Under the pieces are notes generated by a model. It ran no database searches. It saw only the letters and a program-made list of their open reading frames with translations, and was not told the DNA's origin. Below, piece after piece: positions 1 to 8,457 of a stretch of 64,000 bases of DNA. The stretch lies in NCBI RefSeq assembly GCF_018860805.1, contig NZ_JAHKQR010000009.1, positions 1-64,000 of the forward strand, in the 5' to 3' direction. The translations under genes were made by a program, and so were the position numbers. Numbering within the stretch: position 1 is the first letter of the stretch; each line of letters starts with the position of its first letter. Source of the DNA: Aestuariibacter sp. A3R04 (GTDB lineage: Bacteria; Pseudomonadota; Gammaproteobacteria; Enterobacterales; Alteromonadaceae).

Positions 1-27
1 TCGCGCAAGCGGCCTTTTTTCTTTTCT
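1..27. terminator. right part of a terminator from the preceding gene (cut by window edge)
   Basis: The window opens in GC-rich sequence (GCGCAAGCGGCC) followed by a T tract. This resembles the descending arm and U tract of an intrinsic terminator whose first arm lies outside the window. Only half is visible, so the call is tentative. Confidence 0.35.
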
Positions 28-142
28 ATCGTTGAGTTTTTCACGGCCCAGGGCCTTGTACCGGTTATATTTAATGTTCCGGAGTAATCCCATCCGGGAG
101 TTGTGCAGTACAAACCGCACATTCATTAATTGGAGATAACCA

Positions 143-829
143 ATGGCTAAACGCATTCTCATGGTGATGACTTCTCATGATATTCTAGGCGATACGGGCA
201 AGCCTACTGGCTTATGGCTGGAAGAGTTCGCTTCCCCTTACTATGCTTTCCTTGATGCTGGCTATACCCTAACACTTGCCTCTACGTTAGGCGGACAAGT
301 ACCTGTTGATCCTGTTAGTCTTACCGATGATGCCCTGACAGCAGATACAAAGCGCTACGCTGAAGATGAAGCTGCGCGATCGGCATTAAGTGCTACAATA
401 CCTCTTGAAGATGTAAAAACCGACGAGTTCGACGCGGTGTTTTATCCCGGTGGTCATGGCCCTTTGTGGGATCTCTCCGACAATGCTCATTCAAAAATGC
501 TTATCGAATCCATGTTGGGGGCAGGGAAACCTGTTGTGGCTGTTTGTCACGCACCGATCGTACTGAAAGACGTGAACGATAGCCAAGGGCAACCGTATAT
601 AAAAGGGCGTGCGGTAACAGGCTTCTCCAATTCCGAAGAAACGGCAGTAGATCTCATCGACGTGGTGCCTTATCTGGTTGAAGATGAACTGGTTAAACGA
701 GGTGGAGAATTCACGAAAAAAGGTGATTTTGAACCCTACGTTGTTGAATCTGGTCATCTCATCACTGGGCAAAACCCCGCAAGCTCACGGCCCGCCGCAC
801 AAGCCTTAATGAAGCGTCTCGAAGGCTAA
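143..829 (+). CDS. DJ-1/PfpI family protein (type 1 glutamine amidotransferase-like)
   Basis: This 228-residue cytosolic protein has the DJ-1/PfpI fold signatures. A nucleophile-elbow Cys sits at residue 135 in AVCHAPIVL, a YPGGHGPLWDL loop precedes it near 101-111, and acidic residues near 27-28 (GLWLEEFASPYY) match the conserved Glu that activates the Cys. The long N-terminal part and the EEFA-PYY motif place it with HchA-like or fungal-Hsp31-like members, which act as glyoxalase III, deglycase or holding chaperones. The start is fixed by TGGAG seven bases upstream of ATG. It appears to stand alone, with a weak terminator-like hairpin behind it. The exact activity cannot be told from sequence. 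Confidence 0.85.
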   Translation: MAKRILMVMTSHDILGDTGKPTGLWLEEFASPYYAFLDAGYTLTLASTLGGQVPVDPVSLTDDALTADTKRYAEDEAARSALSATIPLEDVKTDEFDAVFYPGGHGPLWDLSDNAHSKMLIESMLGAGKPVVAVCHAPIVLKDVNDSQGQPYIKGRAVTGFSNSEETAVDLIDVVPYLVEDELVKRGGEFTKKGDFEPYVVESGHLITGQNPASSRPAAQALMKRLEG

Positions 830-849
830 ACAGCAACACCTCACCTGTG

Positions 850-872
850 CTCCCTTCGCTGTGAAAAGGGAG
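850..872 (+). terminator. possible weak terminator after the DJ-1 gene
   Basis: CTCCCTT (850-856) pairs with AAGGGAG (866-872), giving a 7-bp stem. It is followed by TACTTTACTC, which is not a clean U tract. It would separate the DJ-1 gene from the export operon. Confidence 0.35.
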
Positions 873-1006
873 TACTTTACTCACTCTCTATTGTGTTGAA
901 ATAACTGTACTTCCATACGGTTATTTGCGTGTTCCGTTTCACGTAATGTATGTGTAGCTAGCTGGTTTAGCTTGTGTAAACCGCATTCTACACAGAGGGC
1001 ATTACG

Positions 1007-1132
1007 ATGGCATTGCACATTACTCTTTTTCGAAAGCCTCAGAGATCGCGTCTTTGGGAGCTGAGTTTTCGTTCGCGTTATGTACTAATGAGCGTTGTGT
1101 TCACGCGTTTATCTGGTATTGCCCTGAACTAA
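1007..1132 (+). CDS. small ORF (41 aa), candidate exported-peptide precursor or leader peptide
   Basis: This short ORF has not been assigned to any family. ATG at 1007 follows AGAGGG (994-999) by seven bases, the best ribosome-binding site in the region. Its TAA (1130-1132) lies four bases before the ATG of the HlyD-like gene, which has no Shine-Dalgarno sequence and an in-frame stop at 1125-1127. Translation of the adaptor therefore probably depends on coupling to this ORF. The peptide is basic: seven Arg, one Lys and one Glu. It is arginine-rich in the first half (RKPQRSR, FRSR) and hydrophobic in the second (YVLMSVVF). It has no double-glycine leader, which argues against a classical C39 substrate. 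It could be a precursor peptide, a leader peptide used only for coupling, or chance. Confidence 0.45.
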   Translation: MALHITLFRKPQRSRLWELSFRSRYVLMSVVFTRLSGIALN

Positions 1133-1136
1133 GCAC

Positions 1137-2381
1137 ATGGCGAATTTATTCAGAAAAGAAGCGATTGCCCACCAAAAGCAGAAGCTAGACGGCGAAGTGA
1201 CCATTGTGACGCACTTTTCCTTCAACGTTATTCTGGCTATTATTTTGTTTACCGTTGCGGTGGTGCTGATATTTCTTGCGTGGGGGGAATACCATCGCAA
1301 AGAAGTGGTTGCAGGATACCTCAGACCGACAGCGGGCCTAACAAAAATATATCCAGTGGCCCCCGGTATTGTCGATAAGGTCTATGTCAAAGAAAATGAA
1401 AACGTGCGGCAGGGGCAAGCAGTAGCACGTATAAGACTGGACCGGCAGCTTTCAACAGGTGTCGCGCTGAACGAATCTATCACGCAGGAATTGATAGTAC
1501 AGAAACACCTGCTGATGGCAAAAATAGACAATCAGCGCGCATTATATGCGGTAAGCCGCGAACAACACACAGAAAGTATATCTAACCTCGAGTTAAAGAT
1601 ATTCCAGCAAACTAACCAGCTTAATACCCTGGAAGAGCGCATCGCACTGCGTCAAAAAAAGTTAACTAAACTGGCGCGGTTGTTTGAGAAGGGCTACGTT
1701 AGTCAATTGGATATGACAGAGCAAAAAGACAGCTTACTAGCCATCCGTCAGCAGCGGGATGATTTGCAGATGGCAGTAAATAGCAGTAAGGCACAACTAC
1801 GGGAGTTACAGTTTCAGCTCCAGCAATTGCCTATTGAGCTAGATAGTGAAATGGCACAACTGGATGCCGAACTCTCTGGTATCAAACAAAGCTTGGCTCA
1901 AGCTGAAGCTCAGCGTAGTTTTGATGTGGTGAGTCATCGCGACGGTGTTATCACTAACATATTAACTACCGATGGTACTATGGCCAGTACCAACAAACCC
2001 ATACTTACCGTACTTCCCTTAGATGCATCCCTTGAGGCTGTGTTATTTGTTCCTACCCGTGCCTTCGGGTTTGTGGCGCCAGGACAGCATACACGCATCC
2101 GCTATCAGGCATTCCCATACCAGCGCTTCGGCATTTACCGCGGGGTGATTAGCCGTGTGTCGAAGTCGGTGATCCTACCCACAGAAACGTCCGCGCCCGT
2201 GGCAATACAAGAGCCGGTTTATCAAGTGGTGGTGCGATTAGAGCAGCAGTCCGCAAAAGCATATGGCACTGCAGTGCCGTTGCAAGCGGGGATGTTACTG
2301 GAGGCCGATATTATCATAGACAAACGCAGCTTGTTGGAGTGGTTTTTTGAACCCTTGATCAGCTTGAAAGGGGGCGTATAG
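1137..2381 (+). CDS. HlyD/CvaA-family periplasmic adaptor (membrane fusion protein)
   Basis: This 414-residue adaptor belongs to the type I secretion / bacteriocin export class. The N-terminus (LFRKEAIAHQKQ) is typical of CvaA-like proteins. One transmembrane helix follows at about residues 26-48, then a lipoyl-like half motif (AGYLRPTAG, VKENENVRQGQAVARI). Residues 110-260 form a long Gln/Leu-rich coiled-coil hairpin, followed by the second lipoyl half (VVSHRDGVITNI) and a C-terminal beta domain. The family bridges an inner-membrane ABC exporter to a TolC-like outer-membrane channel; no TolC gene is in this window. The stop abuts the ATG of the ABC gene. An in-frame stop just upstream rules out an earlier start, and no clear ribosome-binding site is seen. 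Confidence 0.88.
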   Translation: MANLFRKEAIAHQKQKLDGEVTIVTHFSFNVILAIILFTVAVVLIFLAWGEYHRKEVVAGYLRPTAGLTKIYPVAPGIVDKVYVKENENVRQGQAVARIRLDRQLSTGVALNESITQELIVQKHLLMAKIDNQRALYAVSREQHTESISNLELKIFQQTNQLNTLEERIALRQKKLTKLARLFEKGYVSQLDMTEQKDSLLAIRQQRDDLQMAVNSSKAQLRELQFQLQQLPIELDSEMAQLDAELSGIKQSLAQAEAQRSFDVVSHRDGVITNILTTDGTMASTNKPILTVLPLDASLEAVLFVPTRAFGFVAPGQHTRIRYQAFPYQRFGIYRGVISRVSKSVILPTETSAPVAIQEPVYQVVVRLEQQSAKAYGTAVPLQAGMLLEADIIIDKRSLLEWFFEPLISLKGGV

Positions 2382-4544
2382 ATGGAGAACGCAAGTGACT
2401 TACTTCGCTTTGGCGGGATGAAACGTTTGCCCGTTATTCTGCAAACGGAAGCGGCAGAATGCGGGCTGGCATGCCTTGCTATGGTGGCAAATTATCATGG
2501 GTATAAAACCGATCTGGCCCATTTTAGGCAAACCTTCGCGTTGTCTTTGAAAGGGGCAAGTCTTGAAGCATTAATGAACATGTCAGATAAAATGCACCTT
2601 CAGGCCAGGGCGCTCAGACTTGAACCCTCTGAGCTGGCAAAACTTCAGACGCCGTGCATATTACACTGGGATCTCTCCCATTTCGTGGTATTGAAAAAAG
2701 TGAGGAAGGGGAGTGTTGACATTCACGACCCGGCGCTGGGCGCCCGTACATATACCCTTGATGCATTTTCCAAACACTTTACCGGGGTTGCACTTGAGTT
2801 GTTACCAACTCGCGCTTTTCGGTCGAAAGACAAGCGTATAAAAATTGGCTTGTCAGATTTTTACACAGTAATTAGCGGGCTTAAATCTGCACTGGCTAAG
2901 GCCTTTCTTTTATCCCTGTTACTACAGGCTTTTGTCATTGCTGGCCCTTACTACATGCAACTGGTAGTCGATGAGGTGATATTAACTCACGATAAAAACT
3001 TGCTCCACGTACTGGCTATCGGGTTTGGATTACTCCTTGTGATCGAAATGATCACCAGTGCGGTGCGAAGTACGTTGCTTTTACATTTTGGCAATCTAAT
3101 GAGCATCCAACTGGGTGCAAACCTGTTCCATCATTTGGTGCGTTTGCCCCTACAGTATTTTGAAAAACGTCACATGGGTGATGTGGTGTCGCGGTTTGGT
3201 TCTCTTCAACAAGTGAGACAATTATTAACTGAAGGCATTATTGAAGCGATGATTGACGGCGTTATGGCCATTACGACGCTTGTAATGATCTTTTTGTATA
3301 GCCCTCTGTTAAGTGCAGTAGTATTGATATCCATTTTTCTTTATGCAGGGTTTCGCATTGTAATGTTTCGTCCTTTGCGTCAATTGTCGGAAGAAATGAT
3401 TGTAAGCCAAGCCAAAGAGCAGTCGAACTTTATGGAAACAGTTAGGGGGATTCAAGCCATAAAACTGTTTGGAAGGGAAGTTCAACGCCAGGGGATTTGG
3501 CAGAATCGATTTGCTGACAGCCTCAATGCCGCAATTAAGGTTGGGCACTTGAACATTGGCTACGACACCTTCAACAAACTGGTGTTTGGTATGGAAAACG
3601 TACTTGTGGTGTATTTGGCTGCCTTACTTGTGATGGGGGGAGATATCACGGTGGGTATGCTCTTCGCTTTTATGTCTTACAAGAGGCAATTTACCGAAAA
3701 AACCGCTGCGCTGATAGAAAAGGTGATTGAATTTAAAATGATCGGTTTGCACTTAAATCGATTGGCCGATATTTCGCTGGCAAAGAAAGAGATTAATTTA
3801 AGTGGTAATGTACCAACTCATTCACTGACAGGCGCACTGACGTTAAATAACGTGTCGTACCACTACAGCGAAAGTGAGCCACCTGTAATTAAACGCCTCC
3901 GACTTGACGTTCGCGCCGGCGAATCTGTGGCAATTATCGGTCCGTCCGGAGGTGGAAAAACGACACTGTTGAAACTGATGCTTGGTTTATTTACCCCTCA
4001 GGAGGGAAAGATAGAAGTTGATGGCGTGGACATCAGGCACATAGGGTTAATTCAGTATCGTCAGCAAGTAGCAGCGGTTATGCAAAACGATCAACTACTG
4101 TCGGGGTCGGTGGCCGACAATATTTGTTTTTTTGAGTCGGTACCAGATATAGAGAAAGTTGCATGGGCTGCCTCTGTTGCCGCAATACATGCAGACATAA
4201 TGGCGATGCCTATGGGCTATAACACATACGTTGGAGATATGGGCGCGGCGCTTTCTGGTGGGCAGATCCAGCGTATACTGTTAGCCAGGGCGTTATATCG
4301 TCAACCCAAAATTCTCTTTATGGATGAAGCAACCAGCCATCTTGATACACAGTTAGAAGCGTCGGTAAACAGGGCGATAAAGGCGCTGAATATTACCCGA
4401 ATAATTATTGCACATCGACCGGAAACCATTGCCAGCGCTGACCGCGTTGTTGCTTTGGTGAATGGTGAAGTGGCAGCATTGCCCGAACATGAAAGCACCA
4501 TGTCTGCGAGCAGCACATATGCGGCTAACAGTCAGGTTTGTTAG
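2382..4544 (+). CDS. peptidase-containing ABC transporter (C39 bacteriocin-processing exporter)
   Basis: The protein has 720 residues in the usual CvaB/LagD order. An N-terminal C39 cysteine peptidase carries Cys27 (AECGLACL), His100 (LSHFVVL) and Asp116 (HDPALG), so the catalytic set is intact. The transmembrane domain spans about 160-440. The nucleotide-binding domain has a Walker A motif near residue 520 (GPSGGGKTT), the signature LSGGQIQR, Walker B ILFMDEATS and the H-loop IIAHR. Such transporters cleave a leader, usually after Gly-Gly, and export the peptide through an HlyD/TolC conduit. The gene starts one base after the adaptor stop codon. No immunity gene or GG-leader peptide is recognisable nearby; the only candidate substrate is the small ORF at 1007-1132. 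Confidence 0.92.
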   Translation: MENASDLLRFGGMKRLPVILQTEAAECGLACLAMVANYHGYKTDLAHFRQTFALSLKGASLEALMNMSDKMHLQARALRLEPSELAKLQTPCILHWDLSHFVVLKKVRKGSVDIHDPALGARTYTLDAFSKHFTGVALELLPTRAFRSKDKRIKIGLSDFYTVISGLKSALAKAFLLSLLLQAFVIAGPYYMQLVVDEVILTHDKNLLHVLAIGFGLLLVIEMITSAVRSTLLLHFGNLMSIQLGANLFHHLVRLPLQYFEKRHMGDVVSRFGSLQQVRQLLTEGIIEAMIDGVMAITTLVMIFLYSPLLSAVVLISIFLYAGFRIVMFRPLRQLSEEMIVSQAKEQSNFMETVRGIQAIKLFGREVQRQGIWQNRFADSLNAAIKVGHLNIGYDTFNKLVFGMENVLVVYLAALLVMGGDITVGMLFAFMSYKRQFTEKTAALIEKVIEFKMIGLHLNRLADISLAKKEINLSGNVPTHSLTGALTLNNVSYHYSESEPPVIKRLRLDVRAGESVAIIGPSGGGKTTLLKLMLGLFTPQEGKIEVDGVDIRHIGLIQYRQQVAAVMQNDQLLSGSVADNICFFESVPDIEKVAWAASVAAIHADIMAMPMGYNTYVGDMGAALSGGQIQRILLARALYRQPKILFMDEATSHLDTQLEASVNRAIKALNITRIIIAHRPETIASADRVVALVNGEVAALPEHESTMSASSTYAANSQVC

Positions 4545-4557
4545 CCGCTATAGGTTT
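4521..4557. terminator. hairpin overlapping the ABC-gene stop codon
   Basis: GCGGCTAAC (4521-4529) pairs perfectly with GTTAGCCGC (4540-4548). The stop TAG (4542-4544) lies inside the second arm, and a T-rich stretch follows. It lies between the convergent ABC transporter and argR genes and may stop transcription from both sides. Confidence 0.65.
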
Positions 4558-5022
4558 TTATACGTTTTCGAATAAATCCTCAACGCGTTGTCTTAGATCT
4601 TCAATTTCGCTCACGTCAGCCGGGGCAATAAATATGGTGTCATCACCGGCAATCGTGCCGAGTACGCCATCTTTTTGACTCAGTGAGTCCAGCAGACGCG
4701 CGATAAGCTGCGCAGCGCCCGGGCTGGTTCTTATGATTACCATCACATTATTGTGTACAATGTCCAGAACGAGTTGCTTAAGTGGGCTTTTGGCGGTTGG
4801 CATGCCAAGCTCAGGCGGTAGGCAATACACCATATCGCCTCTGGCATTTCGGGTACGCACAGCACCAAATTTGCTCAACATACGGGATACTTTTGATTGG
4901 CTGATGTTGTCAAAGTTCTGAGATTTTAATGCATCGACGATTTCACCTTGAGAGCCATAGCATTCTGCTTTTAGGATCTCTTTAAAGGCTTTGATCAGTT
5001 TTTCTTGTTTTAAATTGGCCAT
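4558..5022 (-). CDS. argR: arginine repressor ArgR
   Basis: At 154 residues this matches the usual size of ArgR. The N-terminal winged helix (about 1-75) contains the SQGEIVDAL and [11 protein letters not shown] segments of the DNA-reading region. The C-terminal oligomerisation and arginine-binding domain (80-150) includes the [13 protein letters not shown] motif with the Asp pair that contacts arginine. Hexameric ArgR with arginine represses arginine biosynthesis genes and often its own gene. It is transcribed away from mdh, an arrangement common in Vibrio, Shewanella and Alteromonas. ARG-box-like sites in the intergenic region suggest autoregulation. Confidence 0.97.
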   Translation of the reverse strand: MANLKQEKLIKAFKEILKAECYGSQGEIVDALKSQNFDNISQSKVSRMLSKFGAVRTRNARGDMVYCLPPELGMPTAKSPLKQLVLDIVHNNVMVIIRTSPGAAQLIARLLDSLSQKDGVLGTIAGDDTIFIAPADVSEIEDLRQRVEDLFENV

Positions 5023-5098
5023 ATTTTCCTGTCGTTATTGGTGTTAACGGGTACTTAACGTTATTATTGTGCCGTAGCCTTCAGTTAATCGCAATCAA

Positions 5099-5158
5099 AA
5101 TGCATATTCATTCATTAAAATGCATAAATTTGCGGTGAATACCCGATATTCATGCATA
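5099..5158. promoter_or_regulatory. candidate ARG boxes between argR and mdh
   Basis: TGCATATTCATTCA (5101-5114) differs at one position from the ARG core TGAATwwwwATTCA. A weaker second core begins at 5121, about six bases after the first and thus close to the usual tandem spacing. Further half-sites TGAAT (5136-5140) and ATTCA (5148-5152) follow. The cluster lies in the divergent argR/mdh promoter region, which fits ArgR autorepression. This is a comparison with the consensus by eye. Confidence 0.5.
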
Positions 5159-5245
5159 AGACCATTGTGTGATTGAGTTTTTACGAGCGTTGATTTACTG
5201 TGACGCTCCGTTTTTTGACGAGTATATATCCATAGGAGAAATGGT

Positions 5246-6184
5246 ATGAAAGTAGCCGTGTTAGGTGCTGCCGGTGGTATTGGTCAAGCGCTGTCATTGT
5301 TGTTGAAAACACAATTGCCAGCAGGTTCTGAGCTAGCGTTGTACGACGTTGCACCAGTTGTTCCTGGTGTTGCCGTTGACCTGAGCCACATCCCCACCGC
5401 GGTGAAAGTTACCGGTCATGGTAAAGATGATCTGGGTGGCGCACTGACTGGTTGTGACGTGGTTTTAATCCCCGCTGGTGTTCCGCGCAAGCCGGGTATG
5501 GATCGTTCAGACTTGTTTAACATTAATGCAGGTATTGTAAAAGCGCTTATCGAAGGTGTTGCCGACCACTGTCCTTCAGCGTGTGTGGGTATTATTACTA
5601 ACCCGGTAAACACCACAGTTGCCATTGCTGCTGAAACATTGAAAGCCAAAGGCGTGTACGACAAGAACAAACTGTTTGGTGTAACTACCCTTGATGTAAT
5701 TCGTGCGGAAACCTTCGTTGCGGAGCTTAAAGACCTGGACGTTTCCAGCGTTCACGTCCCTGTAATTGGTGGTCACTCCGGAACTACTATTCTTCCTCTC
5801 TTGAGTCAGGTTGAAGGTGTTACTTTCTCTGATGAAGAAGTTTCCAGCCTGACTACTCGCATTCAAAATGCAGGCACTGAAGTTGTCGAAGCGAAAGCCG
5901 GTGGCGGTTCCGCAACCCTGTCTATGGGCCAGGCGGCTGCGCGTTTCTGTCTGTCTTTGGTTGCAGCAATGCAGGGCGAGAATGTCGTTGAGTACACTTA
6001 TGTACAAACTGACGAGAGTGAAGACGCTGCGTTCTTTGCTCATCCCGTTCGTTTAGGGCCGAATGGCGTTGAAGAAATATTGCCGTATGGCGAACTGAGT
6101 GATTTCGAACAAAAAGCGAAAGAAGACATGCTGGAAGGCTTACGTGGTGACATCAAAATTGGTGTTGAATTCGTAAACGGCTAA
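5246..6184 (+). CDS. mdh: malate dehydrogenase (NAD-dependent)
   Basis: This 312-residue enzyme interconverts malate and oxaloacetate in the TCA cycle. The N-terminal Rossmann glycine motif is GAAGGIGQ. The substrate arginines are in [13 protein letters not shown], followed by ITNPVNTTV. The catalytic His lies in [13 protein letters not shown]. Length and sequence match the enterobacterial/Vibrio dimeric MDH rather than the lactate-dehydrogenase-like type. AGGAG lies seven bases before the ATG. The gene is monocistronic, ending in a strong terminator. Confidence 0.98.
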   Translation: MKVAVLGAAGGIGQALSLLLKTQLPAGSELALYDVAPVVPGVAVDLSHIPTAVKVTGHGKDDLGGALTGCDVVLIPAGVPRKPGMDRSDLFNINAGIVKALIEGVADHCPSACVGIITNPVNTTVAIAAETLKAKGVYDKNKLFGVTTLDVIRAETFVAELKDLDVSSVHVPVIGGHSGTTILPLLSQVEGVTFSDEEVSSLTTRIQNAGTEVVEAKAGGGSATLSMGQAAARFCLSLVAAMQGENVVEYTYVQTDESEDAAFFAHPVRLGPNGVEEILPYGELSDFEQKAKEDMLEGLRGDIKIGVEFVNG

Positions 6185-6204
6185 GGCAAACAGGTCGTAT
6201 TTGT

Positions 6205-6231
6205 AAAAAACCGGCGTAAGCCGGTTTTTTT
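6205..6231 (+). terminator. intrinsic terminator of mdh
   Basis: AACCGGC (6209-6215) and GCCGGTT (6219-6225) form a perfect stem with loop GTAA. It is flanked by an A run and a T run, so it could also act on the convergent flavoprotein gene. Confidence 0.9.
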
Positions 6232-6260
6232 GTGCAAGCTTTAAAGAACCGGTAAGGGTG

Positions 6261-7730
6261 TTAGTATATGTCTCTGTGATAACGGTGATGATCAGTCAGC
6301 ATTTGTAAATCATCATCACCCAGAATATCAATAAGCGTCGCATGTACGCTTTCTCCCATACCTGCATAACTGCCGCACACATAAATTTGCAGGCCCTGCA
6401 TTATCAACTGCTTTATTTCTTCTGCGTGCTGTCGAAGTTTATCCTGTACGTATTGGGGGTTATCAGGGCAACGTGAAAACACACTGTCGACGCGAATATT
6501 ATCGTTGTGACAGTTTGGAATAGGCAGGGTAGCTATCGCTATGTCATCGTGGAGCGGATCCCGTTCGCCATATATCACCCATAACAGTGCCGGCTTTATT
6601 GCTGATCGTGTATCGGTAAACTTTGCGACTTGTGCCCTGAGTCCGGCTATTCCACTGCCAGCGCCAATGAGAAGAAGCGGCCCATTTCCTACCGATAAAT
6701 GGCAAGCCGGATTAACTCTTATTCTGCCTTGTATGGCCGAGTGTTCCTCGGCAAATGCCGTTAGCCACCCTGACGCAATCCCGGGGTTGTTTCCATCGCG
6801 CATATGGCGCCGGACAATGAGAGTTATTACACCCTCTTTAGGAATGGATGCGATAGTGTAGCTTCTTGTAGCCAGCCTCGGTAGTGCGGTCAATGTATCC
6901 GAGAGGCAGGCGTCCGGACCCGGCGTATTGAGTTGCCTTGTTGCCAACCACTGGCGGGCAGTCCAGTTCTGATTATTGATTTCAAAAGTATAGCTGCCGT
7001 CTATATCGTGGCTTTGCAGCCATGTTTCGATAGCATCAGCGCTGTTCTGAGGCATGACATCAAGAATGTCGCCAGCTTGCCAGTCACTATTTCCTGGCGT
7101 AAGTGTGATCTCAAATAGCGGATGTGCTGTGCCATGGTTCAACTGCTGTCGGGACGACAGCACAAATTCGTCTAACGGGCTGTGGTTGCGTTCTGTGTCA
7201 TCTTGCAGCCCGTCTTCTCCTTTGGCGTGATCTAAGCGGGTGATGGATGATGCCGGTATTGCGCCCCATACTTGCAACTGTTTATACAATTGCTCGCCAA
7301 ATGCACAGAAGTGGGGGTATTGGCTGTCGCCTAGAGCCACAACATCAAAGACAAGAGATGACAAACAGCCGGGTTCCTTATTTGTTTTTCTCAGCATGCG
7401 AAAAAAAGAGCGGCCGTTGTCCGGCGGTTCACCGTGACCATATGTACTAACGACGAATAACGCCCGTTTTGCCTGTTGTAAGCGCTCCAGGGTGACAGAC
7501 GACAACGGCAATAAAGCAACGTTGTGGTGTTGTGCTTTCTCGTTGGCATGCATTTCAGCCAGTGCACGGGCGTTGCCTGTTTGACTGGCATAAGCAACGA
7601 GAAAATCTGTTTTGTCAGTATTACCTGGCCGCAAGCCAGGTTTATTGTGTTTCCAAAGTAGCACGCAAACCCATAATATATATAGGGTTAAAAGCGCCAG
7701 TGCCAGAAGTAGGCGGTCTAATTCAGTCAC
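6261..7730 (-). CDS. membrane-anchored flavodoxin/ferredoxin-NADP reductase-type flavoprotein
   Basis: This 489-residue protein resembles the flavoprotein subunit of sulfite reductase or cytochrome P450 reductase, with one N-terminal transmembrane helix (about 5-25). An FMN-binding flavodoxin domain (43-180) has ASQTGNA and STYGHGEPPDNG. An FAD domain has RSYTIAS. An NADPH domain has IGAGSGIAGLRA and CGSYAGMG, and the C-terminus is aromatic (YHRDIY). It should pass electrons from NADPH through FAD to FMN at the inner face of the membrane. It lies 18 bases after a PepSY membrane protein and behind a TonB receptor. That suggests it feeds electrons to PepSY for reduction of imported iron or heme rather than taking part in sulfite reduction; no cysI is nearby. 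Confidence 0.85.
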   Translation of the reverse strand: MTELDRLLLALALLTLYILWVCVLLWKHNKPGLRPGNTDKTDFLVAYASQTGNARALAEMHANEKAQHHNVALLPLSSVTLERLQQAKRALFVVSTYGHGEPPDNGRSFFRMLRKTNKEPGCLSSLVFDVVALGDSQYPHFCAFGEQLYKQLQVWGAIPASSITRLDHAKGEDGLQDDTERNHSPLDEFVLSSRQQLNHGTAHPLFEITLTPGNSDWQAGDILDVMPQNSADAIETWLQSHDIDGSYTFEINNQNWTARQWLATRQLNTPGPDACLSDTLTALPRLATRSYTIASIPKEGVITLIVRRHMRDGNNPGIASGWLTAFAEEHSAIQGRIRVNPACHLSVGNGPLLLIGAGSGIAGLRAQVAKFTDTRSAIKPALLWVIYGERDPLHDDIAIATLPIPNCHNDNIRVDSVFSRCPDNPQYVQDKLRQHAEEIKQLIMQGLQIYVCGSYAGMGESVHATLIDILGDDDLQMLTDHHRYHRDIY

Positions 7731-7748
7731 AGTGTACTGCCCTCACAC

Positions 7749-8348
7749 TCAATGAATAAAAACCAGCATGATGAAAACCGGTATGAGAAGTCCCAGTGCG
7801 GTCACAGGCCAGGTTGAAGCCTTATGTGGCGCTTGTTTGATGAGCAACTGCAGGCCGGTAACGGTAAAAATAATAACAATCACCGAAAAAATATCTAAAA
7901 ACCACTGCCAGAATACGCCGGTGTTGCGGCCTTTATGGAGATCATTGAAATAAGCAATCCAACCTCTGTCGACGCCTTCGTAAATCATTTTGCCGGTTTC
8001 CCCATCTATGGCAAACCAGTGATCCTGTCCCGGTCCGGGCCAGGACATATACAATTCTACGCCGTCCCATTCCGCTTCTTTATTTGAAGGGGGGTTAATA
8101 CTATGGCTGTTTACCAGCCAATCAGTTAGTTCCGACGGTAAACCGGCGTTGCCTTGCGGCAGTAATGTCAGACTTTCCAGTACATTGGCAGGTAGTGTAG
8201 CCTCGATGTTTCGGGTCTCAGGCTCTACCTCTATATCGGCGGCGTGATTCAGCGTAATGCCGGTGACAGCAAACATGAGCATGCCAGCTAAACATATTGC
8301 TGCGGATATCCAGTGCCATTGGCGGGCACTGCCCAGTGAAATTCGCAT
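7749..8348 (-). CDS. PepSY-associated transmembrane protein
   Basis: The protein has 199 residues with membrane helices at about 12-32, 145-167 and 178-197. Its periplasmic segment contains a PepSY-like motif (HWFAIDGETGKMIYEG). Conserved His residues sit beside the helices (RQWHWIS, TLNHA, NDLHKG), the pattern seen in PepSY_TM proteins proposed to bind heme and carry electrons across the membrane. It is the middle gene of receptor, PepSY, flavoprotein. Known relatives such as FoxB reduce ferric siderophores in the periplasm. A heme or iron reductase role here is inference. Confidence 0.8.
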   Translation of the reverse strand: MRISLGSARQWHWISAAICLAGMLMFAVTGITLNHAADIEVEPETRNIEATLPANVLESLTLLPQGNAGLPSELTDWLVNSHSINPPSNKEAEWDGVELYMSWPGPGQDHWFAIDGETGKMIYEGVDRGWIAYFNDLHKGRNTGVFWQWFLDIFSVIVIIFTVTGLQLLIKQAPHKASTWPVTALGLLIPVFIMLVFIH

Positions 8349-8457
8349 GTTTGTCCTAATAGCGCGTATATTGCTTTAAAATAACTAACTATGATAATAG
8401 GAATTATTTCTTTTTAGAAGAGCGACCAGCCCGGAATGCAGTCTGGTCGCCGGATTC

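Noticed and set aside
6261-7730. Sulfite reductase CysJ
   Set aside because: It has a membrane anchor and there are no cysI/cysH genes; context points to iron or heme reduction.
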